Positions 26,002-36,563 of a stretch of 64,000 nucleotides of DNA are shown here, piece after piece. Position numbers and translations under genes: made by a program. Origin of the DNA: Pseudomonas fluorescens (GTDB lineage Bacteria > Pseudomonadota > Gammaproteobacteria > Pseudomonadales > Pseudomonadaceae); contig NZ_CABVHK010000011.1 of assembly GCF_902497785.1 (NCBI RefSeq), forward strand, positions 62,001 to 126,000. The letters are read 5' to 3'. Under the pieces are notes generated by a model that was given only the letters and a program-made list of their open reading frames with translations, ran no database searches and had not been told where the DNA came from. Within the stretch, counting starts at the first letter, position 1. Every line of letters starts with the position of its first letter.

Positions 26002-27176
26002 GTAACATTCAAGCCAAACTGCTGATCGTCGACGATCTGCCGGAGAACCTGTTGGCGCTCGAAGCGCTGATCAAGCGTGAAGACCGCCTGGTCTACAAAG
26101 CCTTGTCCGCCGACGAAGCCTTGTCGCTGCTGCTGCAACACGAATTCGCCATGGCCATTCTCGACGTGCAGATGCCCGGCATGAATGGTTTCGAGCTGGC
26201 CGAATTGATGCGCGGCACCGAGAAAACCAAGAACATCCCGATTGTGTTTGTCAGTGCCGCCGGTCGTGAATTGAACTATGCGTTCAAGGGCTACGAAAGC
26301 GGCGCCGTGGACTTTCTGCATAAACCGCTGGATATCCACGCGGTCAAGAGCAAGGTCAACGTGTTCGTCGATCTGTACCGCCAGAGCAAGGCGATGAAGC
26401 AACAGGTCGAAGCCCTCGAGCAGAGCCGTCGCGAACAGGAAGCGCTGCTCAAGCAGTTGCAGAGCACACAGCTGGAGCTGGAGCAGGCGGTGCGCATGCG
26501 CGATGACTTCATGTCGATTGTCGCCCACGAAGTGCGCACGCCGCTCAATGGCCTGATTCTCGAAACCCAGCTGCGCAAGATGCACCTGGCCCGCGACAAT
26601 GCCGCGGCGTTCGCCCTGGACAAGATGCACGCAATGGTCGACCGCGATGAACGGCAGATCAAAAGCCTGATCCGGCTGATCGAAGACATGCTCGACGTCT
26701 CGCGGATTCGCACCGGCAAATTGTCGATCCGACCGACGCGCTTCGATTTGTCGGCGCTGGTGCGCAACCTGTTGCAGAATTTTGCGCCGCAGATCGACGC
26801 CGCCGAGTGCTCCGTCTCCCTGGAGGCCGGGCAAACGGTGGAGGGCCGCTGGGACGAATTTCGCATTGAACAGGTGATTTCCAACCTGCTGACCAACGCG
26901 TTGCGTTACGGTGCCAAGAGCCCGATCACCGTGAAGGTGTACAGTGACAACGGTCAGGCCCTGGTGGAAGTGCGCGATCACGGGATCGGCATTGGCGAAG
27001 AAAACCAGAAACGCATTTTCCAGCAGTTTGAACGGGTGACGGCTAAACATGCCGTCGCCGGTCTGGGCCTGGGGTTGTTTATTTCGGAACAGATTGTGAC
27101 CGCCCATGGCGGTACCATTACCGTCGAGAGCCGGATTGGCGAAGGCGCCTTGTTTCGCGTTTGTCTGCCGCTGTAG
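25995..27176 (+). CDS. Receiver-histidine kinase (hybrid, receiver first)
   Basis: 393 residues. The N-terminal receiver (residues 8-125) has D57 in AILDVQMPGMNG. A coiled-coil linker (135-170) follows, then HisKA with H178 in IVAHEVRTPLNG and a HATPase domain (NLLTNALRYG, DHGIGIG, GLGLGLFIS). There is no membrane segment, so it is cytoplasmic. The layout suggests it is controlled by phosphorylation of its own receiver, possibly from the upstream hybrid kinase. It starts inside the end of cheB, so the two are translationally coupled. Confidence 0.92.
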   Translation: MLSNIQAKLLIVDDLPENLLALEALIKREDRLVYKALSADEALSLLLQHEFAMAILDVQMPGMNGFELAELMRGTEKTKNIPIVFVSAAGRELNYAFKGYESGAVDFLHKPLDIHAVKSKVNVFVDLYRQSKAMKQQVEALEQSRREQEALLKQLQSTQLELEQAVRMRDDFMSIVAHEVRTPLNGLILETQLRKMHLARDNAAAFALDKMHAMVDRDERQIKSLIRLIEDMLDVSRIRTGKLSIRPTRFDLSALVRNLLQNFAPQIDAAECSVSLEAGQTVEGRWDEFRIEQVISNLLTNALRYGAKSPITVKVYSDNGQALVEVRDHGIGIGEENQKRIFQQFERVTAKHAVAGLGLGLFISEQIVTAHGGTITVESRIGEGALFRVCLPL

Positions 27177-27253
27177 GAAAACAGCCAGAAAAACGCAACC
27201 TCTGATCGACCTCACGGTCGTATCAGCAGCTATTGACCGAACATAGGCTTCCC

Positions 27254-27631
27254 ATGAGTGAAGATGCACAAGACGTCGTATTGATCGTCGAAGATGACCC
27301 CTCGATTCTGATGGTGCTGTCGGCCTATCTGTCGGGTGAGGGCTACCGGGTATTGCAGGCCGAAAACGGCGAGCAGGCCTTCGAAATTCTGGCGAGCAAG
27401 CCGCATCTGGACATGATGATTACCGATTTTCGTCTGCCGGGCGGCATCTCTGGCGTGCAGATCGCCGAACCCGCCGTGAAACTGCGACCGGAACTCAAAG
27501 TGATTTTCATCAGCGGCTACCCGCAGGAAATCCGCGAGACCGACAGCCCTATCACGCGCAAGGCGCCGATTCTGGGCAAACCGTTCGATCTGGATGTTTT
27601 GCAGGAATTGATGCAGGACATGCTGTCGTAA
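27254..27631 (+). CDS. Single-domain response regulator
   Basis: 125 residues. Receiver features: LIVEDDPS, phospho-acceptor D58 in MMITDFRLPGG, FISGY and GKPFD. The start is the ATG at 27254, 77 bases after the upstream kinase stop. It is the last gene of the plus-strand signalling series and ends at a very strong inverted repeat. It is a candidate final acceptor for the phosphorelay from the three-receiver kinase. Confidence 0.88.
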   Translation: MSEDAQDVVLIVEDDPSILMVLSAYLSGEGYRVLQAENGEQAFEILASKPHLDMMITDFRLPGGISGVQIAEPAVKLRPELKVIFISGYPQEIRETDSPITRKAPILGKPFDLDVLQELMQDMLS

Positions 27632-27641
27632 ACCGGACCCT

Positions 27642-27720
27642 GTAGGAGCTGCCGAAGGCTGCGATCTTTTGATCTTATGAAAAGCAAGATCAAAAGATCG
27701 CAGCCTTCGGCAGCTCCTAC
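27642..27720. terminator. 35-bp perfect inverted repeat (REP type) between convergent genes
   Basis: The arms 27642-27676 and 27686-27720 are exact complements over 35 bases with a 9-base loop. The core is the GATCGCAGCCTTCGGCAGCTCC family also seen at 17884. It lies between the converging 3' ends of the receiver gene and the hybrid kinase at 27738 and would act as a two-way terminator or transcript end-cap. Confidence 0.75.
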
Positions 27721-27737
27721 GCCGGGATTGAGTGGCG

Positions 27738-29408
27738 TCAAATGCGGATCATCTCCCGCACCTTCGCTGTCAGCAGGTCGAAGGTAAACGGCTTGGTGAT
27801 CATCTGCATGCCCGGATCGAGGAATCCGCCGCGTACCGCCGCGTGTTCCGCGTAGCCGGTGATGAACAGCACTTTCAGGTCGGGCCGGTACTGCCTGCCG
27901 ATTTCCGCCAGTTGCCGGCCGTTCATGCCCGGTAACCCGACGTCACTGATCATCAGATCGATACGCTGTGCGGAATCGAGAATCGGCACCGCGCTGTCGG
28001 CATCGCCCGCCTCGACAAAGGCATAACCCAGCTCGCCCAGCACTGTACTCACCAGCACCCGCACTGCCGGGTCATCCTCGACGATCAGCACCGTTTCGCC
28101 TTCCTGAGCCAACAAGGGATGCTGGACGTCTTGCGGATCGTCCTGAGGTACATCGCCGCCAAACCGCGGCAGATACAGGCTCACGGTGGTGCCTTTGCCC
28201 ACTTCACTGTCAATGGCCACGTGCCCGCGCGATTGTTTGCTGAAACCATAAATCATCGACAACCCCAGGCCGGTGCCCTGGCCGATGGGCTTGGTCGTGA
28301 AGAAAGGATCGAAGGCGCGATTCATCGTGGATTCCGGCATGCCGCAACCAGTATCCGTGACGCTCAGTACCACGTAGTCGCCCGGCTCCAGGTTGCTGTG
28401 GGCGTCGGTGAAGGCGTGATCCAGAAACTGATTGGCGGTTCTGACCACCAGCTTGCCGCCGTCGGGCATGGCATCCCGCGCATTGATCACCAGGTTGAGC
28501 AGGGCGCTTTCCAGTTGATTGGGGTCGGCCTCGGCTACCCACAATGGCGAGTTCAACTGCATGTCGAGCTGGATGCTTTCATTGATGCTGCGCTGCAGCA
28601 GCTCGCCCATGGACACCACCAGCTCGTTCATTTCGACCGGCTTGGAATCCAGCGACTGGCGCCGCGAGAACGCCAGCAAGCGGTGGGTCAGGCTGGCCGC
28701 GCGGTTGGCCGACGTCACGCCGAGGTCGATCAGGCTGTCGAGGTCTTCAGTGCGGCCACGGGACAACCGCCGGCGCAGCAGCTCGAGGCTGCCGATGATC
28801 CCGGTCAGCATGTTGTTGAAGTCGTGGGCAATGCCGCCGGTGAGCTGACCGACCGCTTCCATCTTCTGCGACTGGCGCAGGGCTTCTTCGTTGTGGCGCA
28901 ACTGCGCGGTGCGTTCCTCGACCTGCTGTTCCAGGGTTTCAAGGGTGGTTTGCAGGCGCAGCTCGCTCTGACTGAGATCGACCAGCCGGTCCCTGGCTTC
29001 GTACTGTCGTCGTCGTCCGCGCAACGCAGTGGTCACCAGGCTGATCAGGGTTACCGGATGAAAAGGGCGCTCGAGAAAGGTGATGTTGCCCAGTTGCGGG
29101 CCGAAACGTGAGGCGGGATTCTGTTCCGGGCCGCCATGGTAGGTCATCAGCACAATCGGCAGATCGGACCAGGTCGGTTGCTGTTCGATCAGCCCGAACA
29201 GCGGTTCGAGATCAGCGCCCAACAATGCCTCGGAGGAGATCAACAGCAGGCCCGCCCCTTGCTCAAGCTCGGCGCACAAGCCGATCAGATCCCGGGTGAT
29301 GACGCCGTCGTAACCCGCTTCGTTGAGCATCAACAGTGCGATTTGGCTGTCACGTCCCAGCGGCGCGAGAATGATCGCGCGCTCGGACGTCGCTAGCTGC
29401 ACCGTCAC
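27738..29408 (-). CDS. Hybrid histidine kinase with degenerate N-terminal receiver
   Basis: 556 residues from a GTG that overlaps the kaiC-like stop (GTGA). The N-terminal 130 residues have a receiver-like fold but lack the phospho-acceptor: the expected aspartate strand reads GLLLISSEAL. HisKA follows with H195 in GGIAHDFNNML, then a HATPase (NLVINARDAMP, DTGCGMP, GTGLGLSMIYGF), then a normal receiver with D489 in MISDVGLPGMNG. No membrane segments. The coupled start strongly suggests that this kinase and the KaiC-like ATPase work together. Confidence 0.9.
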   Translation of the reverse strand: MTVQLATSERAIILAPLGRDSQIALLMLNEAGYDGVITRDLIGLCAELEQGAGLLLISSEALLGADLEPLFGLIEQQPTWSDLPIVLMTYHGGPEQNPASRFGPQLGNITFLERPFHPVTLISLVTTALRGRRRQYEARDRLVDLSQSELRLQTTLETLEQQVEERTAQLRHNEEALRQSQKMEAVGQLTGGIAHDFNNMLTGIIGSLELLRRRLSRGRTEDLDSLIDLGVTSANRAASLTHRLLAFSRRQSLDSKPVEMNELVVSMGELLQRSINESIQLDMQLNSPLWVAEADPNQLESALLNLVINARDAMPDGGKLVVRTANQFLDHAFTDAHSNLEPGDYVVLSVTDTGCGMPESTMNRAFDPFFTTKPIGQGTGLGLSMIYGFSKQSRGHVAIDSEVGKGTTVSLYLPRFGGDVPQDDPQDVQHPLLAQEGETVLIVEDDPAVRVLVSTVLGELGYAFVEAGDADSAVPILDSAQRIDLMISDVGLPGMNGRQLAEIGRQYRPDLKVLFITGYAEHAAVRGGFLDPGMQMITKPFTFDLLTAKVREMIRI

Positions 29409-30922
29409 GGGTTTTTGTCCTTAAGCAAGGGTGGGGTTTCGCCGACGTAGGTCGGTACACCGCGCAACACGCCCTGGAACGCGTCCAGTGGCTCGCCAAT
29501 GGTCATGCCTTGCTGGCTGATACGGTATTCGCGGATGGTGGTTTCATGGCTGCCGGTACGTTTCTTGATGACCGAGATCGCACGGCGAACCTGGCCCAGC
29601 GCCTCGAAGTAGCGCAGCAGGATCACCGAATCGGCCAGGTAGGTGATATCGACCGGGGCCTGCATGTCGCCGACCAGTCCGTGCTGGGCAACGGTCATGA
29701 AGGTCGCGGCGCCGCGGCGATTGAGGTAGAGCAGCAGTTCATGCATGTGCAGCACCAGGGCGTTTTCTTCGGGCATTGCCGCCTGATAGCCGTTGATGCT
29801 GTCGATGACCACGGTTTTGATTTGTTGCTGGTCGACGCAGCGGCGAACCCGGTGGGAAAACTCGCCGGGGGACAATTCCGCCGCATCCACTTGCTCGATC
29901 AACAGATTGCCGGTGTCTTGCAGGGCTTTCAGGTCGATGCCCATGTTGCGCATGCGCTCGAACAGCAAGCCGAGTTCTTCATCGAAAATGAACAGCGCGG
30001 CTTTTTCCCCGCGCGCCACGGCGGCAGCGGCGAAGATCATCGAGATCAGCGATTTGCCAGTACCGGCCGGGCCGAGGATGAGGGTGCTGGACCCGGTCTC
30101 GATGCCACCGCCGAGCAGGGCGTCCATTTCGCGGATGCCGCTGGTGAGTTGGGTGCGCACGTACTCGCCGCGATGTTCGGCCGCGACCAGGCGCGGGAAC
30201 ACGTGCACACCGTCGCCCATGATGGTGAAGTCGTGAAAACCGCCGCGATACTTTTGTCCACGGTATTTGACCACGCGGACGCGCCGGCGCTCGGCGCCAT
30301 AGTTGGGCGTCAGTTCTTCAAGGCGAATAACCCCGTGGGCGACGCTGTGCACGGTTTTGTCGAGGGATTCAGTGGTCAGGTCGTCCAGCAGCACCACCGT
30401 GGCGTCATAGCGCACGAAGTAGTGTTTGATCGCGAGGATCTGGCGGCGGTAGCGCAGGGAGCTTTGCGCCAACAGGCGAATTTCGGAGAGGCTGTCGAGC
30501 ACCACACGGGTCGGCTTGACCCGTTCGACCACTTCGAAGATCTGCTTGGTGGCTTCGCCCAGTTCGAGGTCCGAGGAGTACAACAGGCTTTGTTGATGCT
30601 CGGCATTGAGCAGGCTTTCCGGTGGCGTCAGCTCGAAGATGTGGATGTTTTCATCCAGCTCCCAGCCATGGGACAAGGCCCCTTGACGTAGTTCGCGTTC
30701 GGTTTCGGACAGGGTGATGTACAACGAGCGCTCGCCGGATTTGGCGCCGGCGATCAGATATTGCAAAGCGACGGTGGTTTTGCCGGTGCCGGGTTCGCCC
30801 TCAAGCAAAAACACATGACCGCGGGACAATCCGCCGGCCAGGATGTCATCCAGACCTTCGATGCCGGTGGCGGCTTTTGCACTGAACAACTCGTTAGATG
30901 TAGACAAAAAAAGCCCTCTCAT
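29405..30922 (-). CDS. KaiC-like double-domain ATPase
   Basis: 505 residues with two RecA-like domains, the length and layout of KaiC. Walker A motifs are GEPGTGKT (42-49) and GPAGTGKS (284-291). Walker B strands are RVVLDS and TVVIDS. The catalytic Glu-Glu pair is Ser-Glu in the first domain (LSETE) and Asp-Glu in the second (FDEE). By hand alignment with cyanobacterial KaiC, the S431/T432 phosphosites correspond to T427 and Y428. No kaiA or kaiB is present. Non-cyanobacterial KaiC proteins are often paired with histidine kinases, as here; a stress or timing role is only inference. The ribosome binding site is weak. Confidence 0.9.
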   Translation of the reverse strand: MRGLFLSTSNELFSAKAATGIEGLDDILAGGLSRGHVFLLEGEPGTGKTTVALQYLIAGAKSGERSLYITLSETERELRQGALSHGWELDENIHIFELTPPESLLNAEHQQSLLYSSDLELGEATKQIFEVVERVKPTRVVLDSLSEIRLLAQSSLRYRRQILAIKHYFVRYDATVVLLDDLTTESLDKTVHSVAHGVIRLEELTPNYGAERRRVRVVKYRGQKYRGGFHDFTIMGDGVHVFPRLVAAEHRGEYVRTQLTSGIREMDALLGGGIETGSSTLILGPAGTGKSLISMIFAAAAVARGEKAALFIFDEELGLLFERMRNMGIDLKALQDTGNLLIEQVDAAELSPGEFSHRVRRCVDQQQIKTVVIDSINGYQAAMPEENALVLHMHELLLYLNRRGAATFMTVAQHGLVGDMQAPVDITYLADSVILLRYFEALGQVRRAISVIKKRTGSHETTIREYRISQQGMTIGEPLDAFQGVLRGVPTYVGETPPLLKDKNP

Positions 30923-31033
30923 GACTAGGGGAAGCGAGGCAGCAGGCCTGAAGAGCCTGAATGAACTGCCTGATCACTTGACCGTTGGCCGAGATAAGCG
31001 TTCCGCACTTTGTTGCTGAGAATGGTGTAAAGC

Positions 31034-31066
31034 AAAAAATCGCAGCCTGCGGACGCTGCGATTTTT
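31034..31066. terminator. Hairpin terminator at the 3' end of the TPR gene
   Basis: AAAAATCGCAGC and GCTGCGATTTTT form a 12-bp stem flanked by A and T runs, so it can work on either strand. On the minus strand it starts at the stop codon of the TPR gene, whose last bases lie at the edge of the stem. Confidence 0.75.
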
Positions 31067-32121
31067 CAAAGGCCTTGCTGCAACGCCGGGTCGTCGGGAT
31101 TGAGTTGTTCGAGCTGCGCCAACAGGATCTGCACGTTCTGCAACTGTCCGCTTTCTTTCCAGTAGTTGATCAACAGCACCCGGGCCTTGCGGTCGGCGGG
31201 GTGGCGCTGGACGATTTCCTGCAGTTGTTTCTGCGCCGCTTCCAGCTCCTGTTCATCGTGCAAGGTGGTGGCCAGGTCGTAGCGATAATCCTTGTTGTCC
31301 GGGTCGAGCTCCACGGCTTTGGACAGGCCGAGCAGGGCGAACTCACTCTGGCCGTGATGCAGCAACCAGAGCCCGAGGGCATGTTGCAGGTAGGCGGAAT
31401 CGGGCTGGGCCTTCAGCTGTTTGGCCAGCAGCAGCCGGGCCGCCTCGCCTTGCCCCAACTTGTCCAGCACTTCGATTTGCATCACCAGCGCGGGCAGGTT
31501 GTCCGGGGCCAGGCGCAAGGTATTATCCAGCGCCTGTTGCGCCGCTTTGAATTCGCCATTGTGCAAGTGCAGGCGGGCCAGCTGATATTGGTTGTCGGCG
31601 CTTTCCGGGGCCGCGCCGAGCAACTGTTCCCAAGCGTCCACAGCCTGTTGCAAGGGCCCGAAATACAACCCCAGATTGTCCGGCGACAGCCCCAGTAATG
31701 CGTTCACTGCGGCCAGCCGGACACTGTGTTCGCCGTCCTCGAGCAGCGGCCCCAGCAGCAGGCTGCGCTGACCACCGGGAACCAGCCCACTGATGCTTTT
31801 GATCGCGGCGATGCGCACGTCGGCGGACTCGTGTTGCAAGTCGGCAGTCGCCAGCTTCAGCGCCTGGGGGCTGGGGTAATTGGGCAGTTCGGCATGCAGC
31901 CAGACCCGGCGTTTGGGTGAAATGTCCGGGCGACCTAACTGCTGATAAAGCACTCGCGCGGCCCCCGGCTGACCTGCGCGCGCCTGGGTCAGCGCTTCGC
32001 TGTAGCCACGTTTGATCGCTTCGGGAATGACCGGGGTCGTGCTGCGCAGGTACAGCCAGGCAAGGCCGATGGCAAACAACACGCAGAGGCTGATGATCAG
32101 GTAGCGGCGGGACTGGGGCAT
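31066..32121 (-). CDS. Membrane-anchored TPR/HEAT repeat protein
   Basis: 351 residues. One N-terminal membrane helix (YLIISLCVLFAIGLAWLYL, residues 7-26) follows an Arg-rich start, so the repeats face the periplasm if the helix is uncleaved. Residues 90-150 resemble HEAT-like repeats (SADVRIAAIKSISGLVPG, EHSVRLAAVNALLGL). Residues 170-340 are tetratricopeptide repeats (ADNQYQLARLHLHNGEFKAA, AYLQHALGLWLLHHGQSEFA, KDYRYDLATTLHDEQELEAA). Probably a scaffold; partners unknown. It lies between the kaiC-like gene and the ketone-body genes, with its own terminator. Confidence 0.85.
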   Translation of the reverse strand: MPQSRRYLIISLCVLFAIGLAWLYLRSTTPVIPEAIKRGYSEALTQARAGQPGAARVLYQQLGRPDISPKRRVWLHAELPNYPSPQALKLATADLQHESADVRIAAIKSISGLVPGGQRSLLLGPLLEDGEHSVRLAAVNALLGLSPDNLGLYFGPLQQAVDAWEQLLGAAPESADNQYQLARLHLHNGEFKAAQQALDNTLRLAPDNLPALVMQIEVLDKLGQGEAARLLLAKQLKAQPDSAYLQHALGLWLLHHGQSEFALLGLSKAVELDPDNKDYRYDLATTLHDEQELEAAQKQLQEIVQRHPADRKARVLLINYWKESGQLQNVQILLAQLEQLNPDDPALQQGL

Positions 32122-32221
32122 GCAGTAATCCGGGAGCTGGCAAGCTTTGGCAAGGTTGCCAGCTTCGGTCAGGCAGGCCTGCGAGTCAAACCTGCCTTCG
32201 TTGAAAGCCCGAAGAGGCCCG

Positions 32222-34177
<1,956 letters not shown>

Positions 34178-34211
34178 TTTTTTGCCTCTTGTTCTATGTA
34201 TACACAGGGCT

Positions 34212-34305
34212 CTTGTGGCGAGGGAGCTTGCTCCCGCTGGGTGGCGAAGCCGCCCCAAACACGACTGCTGCGCAGCCGAGCGGGAGCAAGCTCCCTCGCC
34301 ACAGG
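34212..34305. repeat. Inverted repeat in the dehydrogenase/synthetase gap
   Basis: CTTGTGGCGAGGGAGCTTGC at the left pairs with the complementary copy at 34278-34305; the internal part is rich in GGCGAAGCCGCC-type pairs. Same element as the inner part of 16266-16395. It fills the gap between two genes of one operon. Confidence 0.8.
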
Positions 34306-34306
34306 T

Positions 34307-35080
34307 TTACTGCGCCAACCACCCACCATCAATATTCCATGCCGCGCCCCGCACCTGGCTGCCGGCTTCACTGCATAGAAACAGCACCAGCTCGCCCAAC
34401 TGCGGCGGCGTGACGAACTCCAGCGACGGTTGCTTCTCGGCCAGCAAATCATGCTGCGCCTGCTGCGGTTCAATCCCGGTGGCGATGCGGTCATCGATCT
34501 GCTTTTGCACCAGCGGGGTCAACACCCAGCCCGGGCAAATCGCGTTGCAGGTGACGTTGGACTTGGCTGTTTCCAGTCCGACCACCTTCGTCAAACCGAT
34601 CACCCCATGCTTGGCCGCAACGTACGCGGCCTTGCCCACCGAGCCCACCTGGCCATGCACCGAAGCGATGTTGATGATCCGTCCCCAACCTTTGGCGCGC
34701 ATGCCGGGCAAGCTCAGTCGGGTGCTGTGGAACACTGACGACAGGTTGATCGCGATGATCGAATCCCAGCGCTCCACGGGGAAGTCTTCCACCGACGCCA
34801 CATGCTGGATCCCGGCGTTGTTGACCAGAATATCCACGCCGCCAAACTCGCGCTCGGCGTACGCGATCATGTCGGCAATCTGCGCCGGGTCGCTGACATC
34901 GGCGGGGTGATGGCCGACCTTGCCACCGAACTGTGCAACCTCTGCAATCACCGCCGAAGCATCGCCGAAACCATTGAGGATCAAGTTGGCGCCAGCCTTG
35001 GCCAGGCTGAGGGCGATGCCCAGGCCGATGCCGCTGGTGGAGCCGGTGACCAATGCGGTCTTGCCCGAAAGAGAAGTCAT
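34307..35080 (-). CDS. bdhA: 3-hydroxybutyrate dehydrogenase
   Basis: 257 residues, classical short-chain dehydrogenase. The NAD-binding motif VTGSTSGIGLGIA is at residue 10, NNAGIQHV at about 88 and the catalytic YVAAKHG at about 153 with an upstream serine. The Gln-rich AEKQPSLEFVTPPQLGEL region near residue 205 is typical of 3-hydroxybutyrate dehydrogenases. It oxidises 3-hydroxybutyrate to acetoacetate with NAD. It begins 7 bases past the permease stop. Confidence 0.92.
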   Translation of the reverse strand: MTSLSGKTALVTGSTSGIGLGIALSLAKAGANLILNGFGDASAVIAEVAQFGGKVGHHPADVSDPAQIADMIAYAEREFGGVDILVNNAGIQHVASVEDFPVERWDSIIAINLSSVFHSTRLSLPGMRAKGWGRIINIASVHGQVGSVGKAAYVAAKHGVIGLTKVVGLETAKSNVTCNAICPGWVLTPLVQKQIDDRIATGIEPQQAQHDLLAEKQPSLEFVTPPQLGELVLFLCSEAGSQVRGAAWNIDGGWLAQ

Positions 35081-35087
35081 GAATACC

Positions 35088-36479
35088 TCACACAATGCCA
35101 GTGGCGTAGAAGGTGCCGATCACCACAAAAACCGCCAGGGTCTTGATCAGCGTAATACAGAAAATGTCTTTGTAGGCTTCGCGGTGGGTCAGGCCCGTCA
35201 CCGCCAGCAAGGTGATAACGGCGCCGTTGTTCGGCAGGGTGTCCATGCCGCCGCTGGCCATGGCGGCGACGCGGTGCAGCACTTCCAGCGGGATATTGGC
35301 CGCATGGGCCGCGGCGATGAAGTCGTTGGCCATGGCCGCCAGCGCGATGCTCATGCCGCCCGACGCCGAGCCGGTGATGCCGGCCAGCAGGGTCACGGTA
35401 ATCGCTTCGTTGACCAGCGGGTCGGGAATGCTTTTGAGCCAGTCGGCCAGCACCAGAAAGCCCGGCAGGGACGCGATCACCGCACCAAACCCGTATTCCG
35501 ACGCAGTGTTCATCGCCGCCAGCAGCGCGCCGCTGACCGCACTTTTGCTGCCTTCGGCCAGCTTGCTGCGAATCGCTTTGAAGCCGAATACCAGCACCAT
35601 AATGATGCCCACCAGCAACGCTGCCTGAACCGCCCAGATCGCCGTGAGTTTGGCGATTTCGGTGGTCACCGGCGCGGTCATGCCCGGCAGTGCGAGGCTG
35701 TGGGTCTTGCCGTACCACTGCGGAATCCACTGGGTGAACAGCAGGTTCATGATGCCCACCGCCAGCAATGGCGAGAGGGCGATCCATGGGTTGGGCAGCT
35801 TGATGTCGGGCGCGGTTTCCGGCTCGTTGCGCAGGTCGGTGCCGTAACCCTCACCGGCGCGCTGGGCCTTGTTGCGCTGGCGCTGAAGGAACAGCATGCC
35901 GGCGCAGAACACGAAAATCGCGCCGATCACGCCCAGCCACGGCGCCGCCCATGCGGTGGTGTTGAAGAAGGTGCTGGGGATGATGTTCTGGATCTGCGGC
36001 GTGCCGGGCAGGGCGTCCATGGTGAACGAGAATGCGCCGAGGGCGATGGTCGCCGGGATCAGGCGCTTGGGGATGTTGCTCTGGCGGAACATTTCCGCGG
36101 CAAACGGATAGACCGCAAACACCACTACGAACAAGGAGACGCCGCCATAGGTCAGCAGCGCACAGACCAGCACGATCACCAGCATTGCCTGACGCGTGCC
36201 CAGCAGACCAATCGCCGCCGCAACGATGGAACGCGAGAAGCCTGACAATTCGATCAGCTTGCCGAACACCGCACCGAGCAGGAACACCGGGAAATACAGT
36301 TTGATGAAACCGACCATTTTCTCCATGAACACCCCGGTAAACGCGGGGGCGACGGCGGAAGGGTCGGTGAGCAGTACGGCGCCGAGCGCGGCAATCGGGG
36401 CGAAGAGGATAACGCTGTAGCCACGGTAGGCCGCAAGCATCAGCAGCGCGAGGGCTGCCAAGGCAATGATCACACTCAT
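35088..36479 (-). CDS. GntP-family permease, likely 3-hydroxybutyrate transporter
   Basis: 463 residues with about twelve membrane helices from the first residues on (IIALAALALLMLAAYRGYSV). GntP signatures include GVSLFVVVFAVYPFA and the ASGGMDTLPNNGAVITLL region near the C-terminus. The substrate is inferred from context: the gene is first in a unit with 3-hydroxybutyrate dehydrogenase and acetoacetyl-CoA synthetase, downstream of a sigma-54 activator of the HbcR type. Gluconate or another hydroxy acid would be the alternative. Confidence 0.88.
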   Translation of the reverse strand: MSVIIALAALALLMLAAYRGYSVILFAPIAALGAVLLTDPSAVAPAFTGVFMEKMVGFIKLYFPVFLLGAVFGKLIELSGFSRSIVAAAIGLLGTRQAMLVIVLVCALLTYGGVSLFVVVFAVYPFAAEMFRQSNIPKRLIPATIALGAFSFTMDALPGTPQIQNIIPSTFFNTTAWAAPWLGVIGAIFVFCAGMLFLQRQRNKAQRAGEGYGTDLRNEPETAPDIKLPNPWIALSPLLAVGIMNLLFTQWIPQWYGKTHSLALPGMTAPVTTEIAKLTAIWAVQAALLVGIIMVLVFGFKAIRSKLAEGSKSAVSGALLAAMNTASEYGFGAVIASLPGFLVLADWLKSIPDPLVNEAITVTLLAGITGSASGGMSIALAAMANDFIAAAHAANIPLEVLHRVAAMASGGMDTLPNNGAVITLLAVTGLTHREAYKDIFCITLIKTLAVFVVIGTFYATGIV

Positions 36480-36534
36480 GGTGTGTCTCCTGGATTGTTA
36501 TTTTTGTGGTGGATCTTTCGTGGGAGAGGGCGTT

Positions 36535-36550
36535 AGCGAGATTTGTGCCA
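36535..36550 (-). promoter_or_regulatory. Sigma-54 (-24/-12) promoter of the 3-hydroxybutyrate operon
   Basis: Reading the minus strand from 36550: TGGCACAAATCTCGCT. The invariant GG and GC are spaced by exactly 10 bases and the -24 box TGGCAC is perfect. Transcription would begin near 36525, giving a leader of about 45 bases before the permease ATG. The gene directly upstream encodes a sigma-54 activator. Confidence 0.85.
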
Positions 36551-36563
36551 AGAAGATAACGTA

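Noticed and set aside
25998-27269. 423-codon minus-strand frame opposite the receiver-kinase
   Set aside because: Antisense of a clear histidine kinase; no recognisable motif.
29405-30922. A complete circadian clock
   Set aside because: Only a KaiC-like protein is present; KaiA and KaiB are absent and key phosphosites differ.
34920-36245. 441-codon plus-strand frame opposite the GntP-family permease
   Set aside because: His/Arg/Gln-rich antisense shadow; the minus strand encodes an unmistakable membrane transporter.
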